A DNA stretch of 64,000 nt from Tannerellaceae bacterium (GTDB taxonomy: Bacteria > Bacteroidota > Bacteroidia > Bacteroidales > Tannerellaceae), in NCBI GenBank assembly GCA_031255855.1, contig JAIRRS010000101.1, positions 1-64,000 of the forward strand, in the 5' to 3' direction. The notes beneath the pieces are model-generated. The model searched no databases. It was not told the DNA's origin and worked only from the letters and a program-made list of their open reading frames with translations. The first letter of the stretch is position 1. Each line of letters begins with the position of its first letter. Below, piece after piece: positions 45,223-53,402 of the stretch. The position numbers and the translations under genes were made by a program.

Positions 45223-46167
45223 ATGCACTTAATTATCAAGACTTTCAGCCTTGTGTTTGTCTTTATTATGCCGATCCTTGTTAATAACGCAAAAGCTGAA
45301 AGTCACCAAAAACTATCGACACATCTAAAATACATCCATACCTATTGTAACTTGGCTGTCAAAAAACAACACGAATATGGAATACCAGCCAGCATTACTT
45401 TAGCTCAGGGTTTATTAGAGTCGGCAGCAGGGCAAAGTGTTCTGGCTAAAAAGGCCAACAATCATTTTGGTATTAAGTGTCATGATTGGAAGGGAGCTAC
45501 CATTATTTATGACGATGATAAAAAAGGCGAATGTTTCCGAAAATACGCGCATCCGGAAGAATCATACCACGATCACGCCATTTTTTTGAAAGACCGTTCG
45601 CGTTATGCCGAATTATTCAAGCTGAGCACAAAAGATTATAAAGGCTGGGCCAAGGGGCTGCAAAAATGTGGCTATGCGACAGACAAATCTTATGCGAATA
45701 AATTGATCAAATTAATAGAAGACTACGAACTCTACCGTTTCGACTCAGCTACCGCCAGTAATAAAAAAACAACTACCGCGACAAGCAAAACAGAGCCTAA
45801 AAAAACAGAACAGGCAAAAACAACCGTTATGCGGACCACACAAAAAATTCACGGGCTGATGGCTATATATGCTGAAAACGATGACACCTTCACAAAAATA
45901 GCTACAGAAACCGGACTGAAAGAGAAAAATCTGAAAAGCTTCAATGAAATTTCCGGGACTCACCCGTTACAAAGAGGAGAAATCGTTTACCTCGAAAAGA
46001 AAAAGAAAAAAGCAGACAAACCTTACTACGACCATGTTGTAACGCATGGAGAATCAATGTATTCCATCGCGCAGACGTATGGCATACAGGTAAAGAGTTT
46101 ATATAAAATGAATAAGAAAAAAGACAACTACACCCCTGTAAAAGGAGATGTTTTGAAACTCAGATAA
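45223..46167 (+). CDS. Exported glucosaminidase with LysM domains
   Basis: A 314-residue peptidoglycan hydrolase. The signal peptide ends near residue 25 (LVNNAKAES). A glucosaminidase domain at about 30-170 has the catalytic-region motif SITLAQGLLESAAGQSVLAKKANNHFG split as usual and ends in YATDKSYANKLIKLIEDY. A Lys/Thr-rich linker (180-205) follows. The C-terminal part holds a divergent LysM (about 210-255) and a clear one (about 268-314: VVTHGESMYSIAQTYGIQVKSL). It cleaves glycan strands and should bind the wall through LysM. Confidence 0.93.
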   Translation: MHLIIKTFSLVFVFIMPILVNNAKAESHQKLSTHLKYIHTYCNLAVKKQHEYGIPASITLAQGLLESAAGQSVLAKKANNHFGIKCHDWKGATIIYDDDKKGECFRKYAHPEESYHDHAIFLKDRSRYAELFKLSTKDYKGWAKGLQKCGYATDKSYANKLIKLIEDYELYRFDSATASNKKTTTATSKTEPKKTEQAKTTVMRTTQKIHGLMAIYAENDDTFTKIATETGLKEKNLKSFNEISGTHPLQRGEIVYLEKKKKKADKPYYDHVVTHGESMYSIAQTYGIQVKSLYKMNKKKDNYTPVKGDVLKLR

Positions 46168-46194
46168 ATTCATTGGCAGAAATGGTTAAAAATT

Positions 46195-46274
46195 CATCAG
46201 GATGTTTTTCTAAAAACATCCTGATGATCCTCCAAAATCATCCCAATGAAAGCCGGAAAACATTCAGATGATTC
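46195..46274. repeat. 22-bp tetrad array, copy C
   Basis: CAT-N4-ATG 10-mers start at 46195 (CATCAGGATG), 46217 (CATCCTGATG), 46239 (CATCCCAATG) and 46261 (CATTCAGATG), exactly 22 bases apart. The first two units plus their spacer form a perfect 15-bp inverted repeat (46195-46226) with a CT loop. It lies 28 bases after the glucosaminidase stop and 170 bases before the DeoR gene. Confidence 0.85.
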
Positions 46275-46374
46275 TCCCGTTTTCCATTGAGCGAAAGCAG
46301 ATGTTGATTGGTCACAATTGGGAGCACAATATTTAAAAAGGAAACGAATAAGTTTTTCTATCCCTGAAAATTCC

Positions 46375-46382
46375 TACCTTTG
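46375..46382 (+). promoter_or_regulatory. -7 promoter box for the DeoR-type regulator
   Basis: TACCTTTG fits TAnnTTTG, 64 bases before the start codon at 46447. A T-rich GTTTTTC lies about 19 bases upstream. Confidence 0.5.
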
Positions 46383-46446
46383 AAAGCCGAATTCTTCCCC
46401 CAAAGTGATTCAATGATTTGTGAACTGAAAATTAAAAAAGATTATT

Positions 46447-47214
46447 ATGGGAACAGTTGCCGAAAGGCATAAATACATTTTAGACAGAGTAAACAAAGAA
46501 GGTCATGTTACAGTACTAAAACTTAGCGAAGAACTACTCGTTTCCGAAGTAACGATTCGAAAAGATTTGAAGTATCTGGAAGAAAAGAAAATGCTTTCAA
46601 GAAAACATGGAAGCGCCAGGAATTTGCTCACCATCATCCCTGACCGGCATATTGATATAAAAGAAAAAATGAAGATTGAGGAAAAAGCGCGTATAGCAAG
46701 AGCAGCAAGCGAATTACTTGAAAAGAACGATAAAATAATCATCGCTTCAGGCACTACCGCGCTGGCATTTGCCAATACGATCAGCAACATTGTTCTCCCT
46801 ATGGCAGTCATAACGCCCTCTGTTAAAGTCTCATTAGCTTTATGCAATAACCCAAACATCGAAATTGTGCAACTCGGAGGGGTGATTAGAAAAAATGCAG
46901 CATCAGTTATTGGTAATGACGCAGATTATATGCTCACAAAAATATCTTGCAATAAACTTTTTTTCGGAATTGACGGCCTGGATATAAATTATGGATTAAC
47001 AACAAGTTCGATGCTCGAAACCCCCATTCACGAGCATATGTTTAAATCCTCCCAAAAGAAAATACTATTGACAGATTCCAGCAAGTTCGGGTTAAGATCA
47101 TTCAGTAAAATATGTGATGTGAATGAAATTGATCAGATTATCACCGATACCGATGCCCCACAAGATATGGTTAATTACCTAACGGAAATAGGCATAGAGG
47201 TAACCTTGGTGTAA
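46447..47214 (+). CDS. DeoR/GlpR-family transcriptional regulator
   Basis: A 255-residue repressor-type protein. The N-terminal helix-turn-helix is at about residues 5-58 (RHKYILDRVNKEGHVTVLKLSEELLVSEVTIRKDL in two parts), and the C-terminal DeoR sensor domain, an isomerase-like fold, includes IIASGTTALAFANTI and FFGIDGLDINYGLTT. Members bind phosphorylated sugars or glycerol 3-phosphate. It lies just upstream of the glp/ara operon on the same strand but is separated by a strong terminator, so it is likely its separately expressed repressor. Confidence 0.92.
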   Translation: MGTVAERHKYILDRVNKEGHVTVLKLSEELLVSEVTIRKDLKYLEEKKMLSRKHGSARNLLTIIPDRHIDIKEKMKIEEKARIARAASELLEKNDKIIIASGTTALAFANTISNIVLPMAVITPSVKVSLALCNNPNIEIVQLGGVIRKNAASVIGNDADYMLTKISCNKLFFGIDGLDINYGLTTSSMLETPIHEHMFKSSQKKILLTDSSKFGLRSFSKICDVNEIDQIITDTDAPQDMVNYLTEIGIEVTLV

Positions 47215-47248
47215 ATACATTATATAAACAGAACTCCATTCTTAGATA

Positions 47249-47282
47249 AAAATGCAATCTCCACTCATGGAGATTGCATTTT
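47249..47282 (+). terminator. Rho-independent terminator after the DeoR gene
   Basis: A perfect 14-bp stem AAAATGCAATCTCC / GGAGATTGCATTTT with loop ACTCAT, 34 bases after the stop, running into TTTTCTATTATA. Confidence 0.85.
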
Positions 47283-47447
47283 CTATTATAAAGCTTTTTA
47301 TACAGCCTGCCCTTTTCGACTCCCAAAATTACTTTTCTTCAATATAATATATTACGTAACTTTCGATATATACAGCAAACATGTTTTGTTTAACCATTTT
47401 TAAAGAATAAACAGGCTCGTTTCTTTCGTTTGTTCGATTTAATGTGT

Positions 47448-47455
47448 TACGTTTG
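47448..47455 (+). promoter_or_regulatory. -7 promoter box for the glp/ara operon
   Basis: TACGTTTG fits TAnnTTTG, 44 bases before the glpA start codon. TTTGTTCGATTT at 47429-47440 just upstream looks like half of a GlpR-type operator, which would place a repressor over the -33 region. Confidence 0.45.
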
Positions 47456-47499
47456 CGTTGAAATGAAACGATTCTGTTCAATTCGTAATATTTGAAATT

Positions 47500-49134
47500 A
47501 TGACTCATCAACATTTCAGTCCGTACGATGTGATAATTATTGGAGGGGGAGCCACGGGCGCGGGTATTGCGCGCGACTGTTCGCTTCGGGGATTATCAGT
47601 CCTTGTTGTTGAACGTAGCGATATCGCTACAGGAGCAACCGGCCGTAACCACGGACTTCTTCATAGCGGAGCACGATATGCTGTAACAGACAGAGAATCT
47701 GCTGTGGAATGTATCCAGGAAAACAATATCCTCAAAAATATTGCAAGCCACTGCGTAGAGAAGACGGAAGGATTATTCCTAAGCCTACCCGAAGATGATT
47801 TGTCATACCAGAGCAAATTCGTTCAGTCTTGCCGGGATGCCGGGATAAGTGCGGAAATAATAGATCCCGGAGAGGCTCTATTGATGGAACCCGCTGCCAA
47901 TAAAGAAATTATCGGCGCCGTAAAAGTTCCCGACGGCTCAATAGACCCTTTCAGATTGACTCTTTCAAATAGTATAGATGCCCAAACGCACGGTGGTAAA
48001 TTATTAACATATCACGAAGTCACTGATTTAATCATCAACCAGCATACAGTCATCGGAGTTAAAGCGTATGACTTTAAAACGAAAGAAACGAAATATTTAT
48101 ATGCCAATATAGTGGTAAATGCCGCAGGTATCTGGGGGCAACATATTTCAACCTACGCGGATATTAAAATTAATATGTTTCCGGCTAAGGGTTCCTTACT
48201 AATATTCGGCCACCGTATCAACCGTTTTGTGTTGAACAGATGCCGGAAACCTGCCGATGCGGATATCCTGGTTCCCGGCGACACCATTTGCCTGATAGGA
48301 ACTACCTCTATTCATGTACCTTACAATGAAATAGACAATATGTATGTAACTCCTGATGAGGTAGACAAACTTATACACGAAGGAGAAAAGCTATCTCCCA
48401 TATTGGCACACACCCGTATATTGCGGGCTTATGCAGGAGTTCGTCCGTTGGTGGCTGCCGACGACGATCCGACAGGGCGCAATATCAGCCGGGGAATCGT
48501 TTTGCTCGATCACCAGAAACGCGACGGATTATCTGGTTACATAACCATCACAGGCGGAAAACTGATGACCTACCGCCTTATGGCAGAAATGGCAACCGAC
48601 CTGATTTGTAAGAAACTGAATATAGATGCCATTTGCGTTACGGCAACAACGAAACTTCCTGGTTCCAATGAAAAGACCAAAGAGGTCAGCACCAAAATGT
48701 ATACCGTACCGGCATCCATCCGTGAATCCGCCATCTACCGGCACGGAGAAATGGCGCAGGATATACCCAACGCTACAAGCATCAGCAACAGCTTGGTGTG
48801 CGAATGTGAAGAGGTATCGGCAGGTGAAGTACACTATGCCAAAGAGAATTTGAACGTAAACAACCTGACCGATCTGCGCAGGCGTACACGGGTAGGCATG
48901 GGAACTTGCCAGGGAGCCCTTTGTGCCTGCCGTGCCGTGGGACTTATTAATCAATTGAAAAAGGAGAAAAATTCTGCTCAATCAAAAGAAGATCTGTCTC
49001 AATTCCTCAACGAACGCTGGAAAGGTATCTATCCGATTTCATGGGGAGACTCTCTCCGGGAAAGCGAATACACCTCCTGGGTATATGAAAGCGTATGCGG
49101 ATTAAACTCACCTGAAAATACACAAGCTATATGA
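47500..49134 (+). CDS. glpA: Anaerobic glycerol-3-phosphate dehydrogenase subunit A
   Basis: A 544-residue FAD subunit oxidising sn-glycerol 3-phosphate to dihydroxyacetone phosphate. FAD motif is VIIIGGGATGAGIARDCSLRG (about residues 11-31), followed by TGATGRNHGLLHSGARY and GVRPLVAADDDPTGRNISRG. The C-terminal BFD-like domain carries cysteines for a 2Fe-2S centre (VCECEEVS and GTCQGALCACRA). It works with GlpB and the iron-sulfur anchor GlpC to pass electrons to menaquinone. The stop overlaps glpB by 4 bases. Confidence 0.96.
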   Translation: MTHQHFSPYDVIIIGGGATGAGIARDCSLRGLSVLVVERSDIATGATGRNHGLLHSGARYAVTDRESAVECIQENNILKNIASHCVEKTEGLFLSLPEDDLSYQSKFVQSCRDAGISAEIIDPGEALLMEPAANKEIIGAVKVPDGSIDPFRLTLSNSIDAQTHGGKLLTYHEVTDLIINQHTVIGVKAYDFKTKETKYLYANIVVNAAGIWGQHISTYADIKINMFPAKGSLLIFGHRINRFVLNRCRKPADADILVPGDTICLIGTTSIHVPYNEIDNMYVTPDEVDKLIHEGEKLSPILAHTRILRAYAGVRPLVAADDDPTGRNISRGIVLLDHQKRDGLSGYITITGGKLMTYRLMAEMATDLICKKLNIDAICVTATTKLPGSNEKTKEVSTKMYTVPASIRESAIYRHGEMAQDIPNATSISNSLVCECEEVSAGEVHYAKENLNVNNLTDLRRRTRVGMGTCQGALCACRAVGLINQLKKEKNSAQSKEDLSQFLNERWKGIYPISWGDSLRESEYTSWVYESVCGLNSPENTQAI

Positions 49135-50381
49135 AATTCGATACGATTTTAATAGGGGGCGGCCTGGCAGGATTAACCTGTGGAATCCAATTAGTCGGGC
49201 AAGGGAAAAAATGCCTTATCGTATCCTCCGGACAGAGTGCGTTGCATTTTTCATCGGGTTCATTCGATTTGTTAAATCAGGTAAATGGCGAAGCTATATC
49301 CAATCCTATTGAGGCCATAGACCGGTTAAGCATCCTTAACCCGTCACATCCATACGCAAAAATAGGGAAGGCGAACGTTGTCAGTTATGCCCGGCAAGCA
49401 AAAGCTTTATTGGAACGTACCGGAGTCGAAACTGTAGGCGAAGAAAATAAAAACCATTTCAGGATAACCCCCCTTGGCATTCTTAAACCCACCTGGCTTT
49501 CCGTACCCGACTATGCCGTAAGTCCGGACGATAAAGCGCTGCCGTGGAAAAAAGTATCCATTTTCAATATTGCAGGATTTCTGGACTTCCATCCCACGTT
49601 TATCTGCGAACAGTTTGAAAAAATGGGTACTCAATCGGATATCCTGACCATCGACACCCCCGAACTGGACATCTTACGCCGCAATCCCAGCGAACTACGG
49701 GCAACCAATATCTCGCAACTTTTCGAAAATGAAACAGCTTTCAGGAACCTTGCCGGAATTATGCGGAAGGGACGTAATCATTCCGAAGCAATCATCATCC
49801 CCGCTTGTCTGGGTCTAAACGGTAATTCAATTAGCAAATTAAGCGCTATGATTGACTGTCCGGTGTATATGATACCCACTTTCCCGCCTTCCCTTGCCGG
49901 CATACGCAGCCAGCGGCGCATGATGAAATACTTCCAGAAATCAGGCGGATACTATATGCTGGGAGATGTGGTAAACAATATACAAATAGCGCCCGACGGT
50001 AGCTTTCAAGTCACCACCGGTAATCATGGCGATGTACGATTCTGTTCATCCAATCTGGTACTTGCTACGGGTAGTTTCTTCAGCAGAGGTATTGTTGCTC
50101 TCCGCAATAAAATAGTGGAGCCGGTTATGGGACTGGACACCTACTCATCGGACGACCGAAACGAATGGTATGCTGAAAACTTCTTCGACGACCAGAAATA
50201 TCAATATTACGGCGTCAAAACCAACGATACTTTCCAGGTGATGAAAGAAGGAAAGGTTATCGAAAACTTCTATGCCGCAGGCGCTATCTTAAGTGGATTT
50301 AATCCCTTGAAAGAAGGGTGTGGTTCAGGCGTATCCCTTTTGACTGCTCTTCACATTGCCGGACAAATTCTCAAAAAATAA
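49131..50381 (+). CDS. glpB: Anaerobic glycerol-3-phosphate dehydrogenase subunit B
   Basis: A 416-residue flavoprotein. The dinucleotide motif is FDTILIGGGLAGLTCGIQL (about residues 3-21) and SSGSFDLL follows, as in GlpB. The C-terminal FYAAGAILSGFNPLKEGCGSG closes the FAD site. It is the FMN/FAD linker between GlpA and GlpC in the anaerobic enzyme. It overlaps glpA by 4 bases and precedes glpC by 5. Confidence 0.95.
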   Translation: MKFDTILIGGGLAGLTCGIQLVGQGKKCLIVSSGQSALHFSSGSFDLLNQVNGEAISNPIEAIDRLSILNPSHPYAKIGKANVVSYARQAKALLERTGVETVGEENKNHFRITPLGILKPTWLSVPDYAVSPDDKALPWKKVSIFNIAGFLDFHPTFICEQFEKMGTQSDILTIDTPELDILRRNPSELRATNISQLFENETAFRNLAGIMRKGRNHSEAIIIPACLGLNGNSISKLSAMIDCPVYMIPTFPPSLAGIRSQRRMMKYFQKSGGYYMLGDVVNNIQIAPDGSFQVTTGNHGDVRFCSSNLVLATGSFFSRGIVALRNKIVEPVMGLDTYSSDDRNEWYAENFFDDQKYQYYGVKTNDTFQVMKEGKVIENFYAAGAILSGFNPLKEGCGSGVSLLTALHIAGQILKK

Positions 50382-50386
50382 TAAAT

Positions 50387-51604
50387 ATGGAAGCTGCCAG
50401 TATAAGTCACAACAATTTCGAACAATGTATAAAGTGCACCATATGTACCGTTTACTGTCCTGTATTAAAAGTAAATCCGGCATTTCCCGGACCCAAACAC
50501 GGCGGGCCCGACCATGAACGTTTGCGTCTGAAAAACCCGGAGTTTTACGACGAAGCCCTGAAATATTGCCTCAATTGTAAAAGGTGTGAAGTAGCTTGTC
50601 CTTCCAATGTGAAAATCGGAGATATCATTCAGTCGGCACGTATCAAACATCAGAAGAAACCCGGCAAGATAAGAGATTTCCTCCTGGCACATACTGACTT
50701 TATGGGTACGATGGCAACCTCTTTTGCTCCGCTAATCAATCCCGTACTGGGATTAGGCATTAGCAAGGCGGCGCTCGACGGTGTATTGAGCATCGACCGT
50801 CACCGCGCCTTCCCTAAATATACCGGGCAGAAATTTGAAACATGGATGAAGAAGCAAGCCGAAACGCAAAGCCGGTATCCCGAACAGGTATCCTACTTTC
50901 ACGGATGTTATGTGAATTACAACAATCCGCAACTGGGGAAAGACCTGGTGAAGATATTCAATGCCCTGGGTATCGGGGTGCAGATGTTGAAGAACGAGAA
51001 ATGCTGCGGAGTGCCTCTTATCTCCAACGGCTATATAGGTAAAGCCCAAAAGAATGGTAAATCCAATCTGAAAGCCATCCGTGAAAGCGTAATGGATAAA
51101 AACATACCCATTGTTGCCTCTTCATCAAGCTGTACATTCACTCTGCGCGACGAATATCCGCACTTGCTGGATATTGATAATACCGAAGTGAGGGAACATA
51201 TCGAATACGCCACCCGGTACATCTACCGCCTGTTTTCCAATCCGGACAGGATAAAGAAACTGAAGTTTACCGACCGCAAACTGAACGTTGTTTACCATGT
51301 TCCCTGCCACATGAAAAAAATGGGATGGGAAATATACACCATCGAACTATTGAAACTGATACCCAACATCAAACTCACCACGTTCGATTCCAACTGTTGC
51401 GGCATTGCAGGAACCTACGGGTTTAAAAAGGAAAACTATAAGGCGTCTCAGGAAATCGGCAAACCTCTCTTTGATATGATTGAACGAAGCGGCGCCGACT
51501 ATGTAGTTTCCGATTGCGAAACTTGTAAGTGGCAAATTGATATGTCTACCTCGCAAACCTGTCATCATCCTCTTTCGTTCCTTGCACAAATATTAACCAA
51601 CTAA
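50387..51604 (+). CDS. glpC: Anaerobic glycerol-3-phosphate dehydrogenase subunit C
   Basis: A 405-residue iron-sulfur subunit. The start at 50387 (MEAASISHNNFEQ) is chosen because the upstream in-frame ATG lies inside glpB. Two 4Fe-4S clusters are seen in CIKCTICTVYCP and CLNCKRCEVACP, and two CCG domains in CCGVPLISNG and CCGIAGTYG. It anchors GlpAB to the inner membrane and hands electrons to quinone. Next gene is 14 bases away. Confidence 0.95.
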   Translation: MEAASISHNNFEQCIKCTICTVYCPVLKVNPAFPGPKHGGPDHERLRLKNPEFYDEALKYCLNCKRCEVACPSNVKIGDIIQSARIKHQKKPGKIRDFLLAHTDFMGTMATSFAPLINPVLGLGISKAALDGVLSIDRHRAFPKYTGQKFETWMKKQAETQSRYPEQVSYFHGCYVNYNNPQLGKDLVKIFNALGIGVQMLKNEKCCGVPLISNGYIGKAQKNGKSNLKAIRESVMDKNIPIVASSSSCTFTLRDEYPHLLDIDNTEVREHIEYATRYIYRLFSNPDRIKKLKFTDRKLNVVYHVPCHMKKMGWEIYTIELLKLIPNIKLTTFDSNCCGIAGTYGFKKENYKASQEIGKPLFDMIERSGADYVVSDCETCKWQIDMSTSQTCHHPLSFLAQILTN

Positions 51605-51618
51605 AAAAAACTAGATTT

Positions 51619-52479
51619 ATGAAAAAAGTTAGTAAAAAAATGAAAAACATGCAAAAATTATTGCTGATTATGCTGGGAGTGTGTTTGCTTCCGGACATTT
51701 ACGGACAATCCTCCGGAGAGAAGAAAAGTCCGGCAAGTTTAGCCATTGAGCTGAAGAACGCGCATATCTGGCGCGGAATCGATGTCACCCACAATTTCCT
51801 AATTGACGCCAATCTGAAGCTGACCGACAAGACAAATATGTTCGCTATCGGTTTGTGGGGAGCTACCACTTTCACACAAGATTTCCGTGAATTCGACTAC
51901 TATGTTGGTTTTTACAAAGGTGGTTTTACGCTCGAAATATGGGATATACTCAACTTTTCCGGGAAGAACCGGTACAGCGCTGCCAACCCGTATGGTTACA
52001 ACACAGAGAAGGCATTCGACTACTCAGCTCACAGTACCGGACACTTTGTCGACCTCCGGTTGGGCTACACCTTTCCCCAAAAATTTCCGCTCCATCTGGG
52101 ATGGTCCACCGTTATATACGGTCGCGACCGGGCATGGATTCCCGGTGCCGACCCCGACGATTACAAAGACAGGCTCTATTCCAATTCACGCTATTCAACC
52201 TACGTGGAGGCAGACTATCCGGTGCTGAAAAGCAATATCGTCGACCTCAAAGTAGGTATTGCCGGAGTTTTTAAGTTCAGGGATGCAAAAATAGACGGGC
52301 AGATAATTAAAGGCAATTTTTACGGGAAATCCAATGGCATAGTAAACTGCAACCTGGTAGCCAGCCGTAATTTCAGATTCAGCGACGCTTATTCGCTCCC
52401 GGTCATTCTCACCTGGATGTGGAATCCGCAAGCCAACAAAACATACATGGAAGTAGCCATGCGAGTCATTCAGTTCTAA
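51619..52479 (+). CDS. Putative outer-membrane beta-barrel protein of the glp operon
   Basis: A 286-residue protein with a signal peptide (MQKLLLIMLGVCLLPDIYG from about Met11; start codons at 51619, 51640 and 51649 are all possible). The mature part alternates polar and hydrophobic residues with many aromatic strand ends (FAIGLWGATTFTQDFREFDYYVGFY, HFVDLRLGYTFPQKF) and ends in F, as outer-membrane barrels do. I do not recognise a characterised family. Position between glpC and the aquaglyceroporin gene suggests an outer-membrane pore for the operon's substrate. Confidence 0.7.
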   Translation: MKKVSKKMKNMQKLLLIMLGVCLLPDIYGQSSGEKKSPASLAIELKNAHIWRGIDVTHNFLIDANLKLTDKTNMFAIGLWGATTFTQDFREFDYYVGFYKGGFTLEIWDILNFSGKNRYSAANPYGYNTEKAFDYSAHSTGHFVDLRLGYTFPQKFPLHLGWSTVIYGRDRAWIPGADPDDYKDRLYSNSRYSTYVEADYPVLKSNIVDLKVGIAGVFKFRDAKIDGQIIKGNFYGKSNGIVNCNLVASRNFRFSDAYSLPVILTWMWNPQANKTYMEVAMRVIQF

Positions 52480-52543
52480 CAGATACATTACACGAAAGAC
52501 ACAACAAATAATCTTATTTACAAATACCTTAAACATCAAAATT

Positions 52544-53314
52544 ATGTTCGAAGTTACATCATCACAGTTCTTAGGAGAAGTATTCGGTTCATTCACACTG
52601 TTAGCCCTCGGATTAGGCGTGAGTATGAATTTGAACCTGAAAAAGAGTTACAGCGAAGGCAACCGTGCCGCCATCAGCGGACCCCTGTCCTGGGGATTCG
52701 CGGTAGCCATGGCAATTGTAGTAGCAATGCCTTTCAACAGTGGCGCACATTTCAATCCCGCCGTCACCATAAGTTTTGCTACAGCAGGGCTATTTCCCTG
52801 GGTATCTGTCCTTCCTTATATACTTGCACAGGCAATCGGCTCATTTCTGGGAGCCATCGCCGCTTGGTTTGTTTATGGTTCACAGTTTCATGCAACCGAC
52901 GACTCTAAAACGTTGTTGGGCGTATTTGCCACCAACGCCTCCGTGAGGAATCCCCTCTACAATTTTGCGAACGAAACACTGGCAACGTTCTTCCTTGTAT
53001 TTATCTCGCTGGTTATGGTGACACCCAAAGTAGAATTAGGCGGTGTAGCAGGAAGTATCGGACTCGGAGCTAACGGTGCACTGATAAACGGTTTCCTAAT
53101 ATTTACGCTGGGTATGGCTTTCGGCGGTGTTACAGGATGGTCGATGAATCCCACACGCGATTTAATGCCCCGGTTGGTTCATCAGCTACTACCCATTAAA
53201 GGAAAAGGTGATAGCGATTGGGGATATGGCGTGAAGAATGCAGCTATCGCACCGATATGCGGAGGAGTATTGGCCGCAGGCATCTATCTGATTATTAAAC
53301 CATATCTTATTTAA
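52544..53314 (+). CDS. glpF: Aquaglyceroporin (MIP family) with altered second NPA motif
   Basis: A 256-residue, six-span channel. The first pore motif is NPA (GAHFNPAVTISF, about residue 74). The second is NPT in GWSMNPTRDLMPRL (about 205) where the family has NPARD; the selectivity-filter Arg is kept. The long form and DLxPR fit a GlpF-type channel for glycerol or small polyols in the inner membrane. It sits 64 bases after the barrel-protein gene, with AAATACCTTAAA in its leader. Confidence 0.9.
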   Translation: MFEVTSSQFLGEVFGSFTLLALGLGVSMNLNLKKSYSEGNRAAISGPLSWGFAVAMAIVVAMPFNSGAHFNPAVTISFATAGLFPWVSVLPYILAQAIGSFLGAIAAWFVYGSQFHATDDSKTLLGVFATNASVRNPLYNFANETLATFFLVFISLVMVTPKVELGGVAGSIGLGANGALINGFLIFTLGMAFGGVTGWSMNPTRDLMPRLVHQLLPIKGKGDSDWGYGVKNAAIAPICGGVLAAGIYLIIKPYLI

Positions 53315-53402
53315 GACGAAGTTGTAATGATTTGCCCCTTGATACCTGCGAAATAAGCAAGATACAGAGAATAAAATCCATACTAATTTAAAAGTAACAA
53401 TC

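Noticed and set aside
47429..47440. TTTGTTCGATTT as a proven GlpR operator
   Set aside because: It resembles one half of a GlpR site, but no matching second half at the right spacing is clear, so it is mentioned only as context for the promoter.
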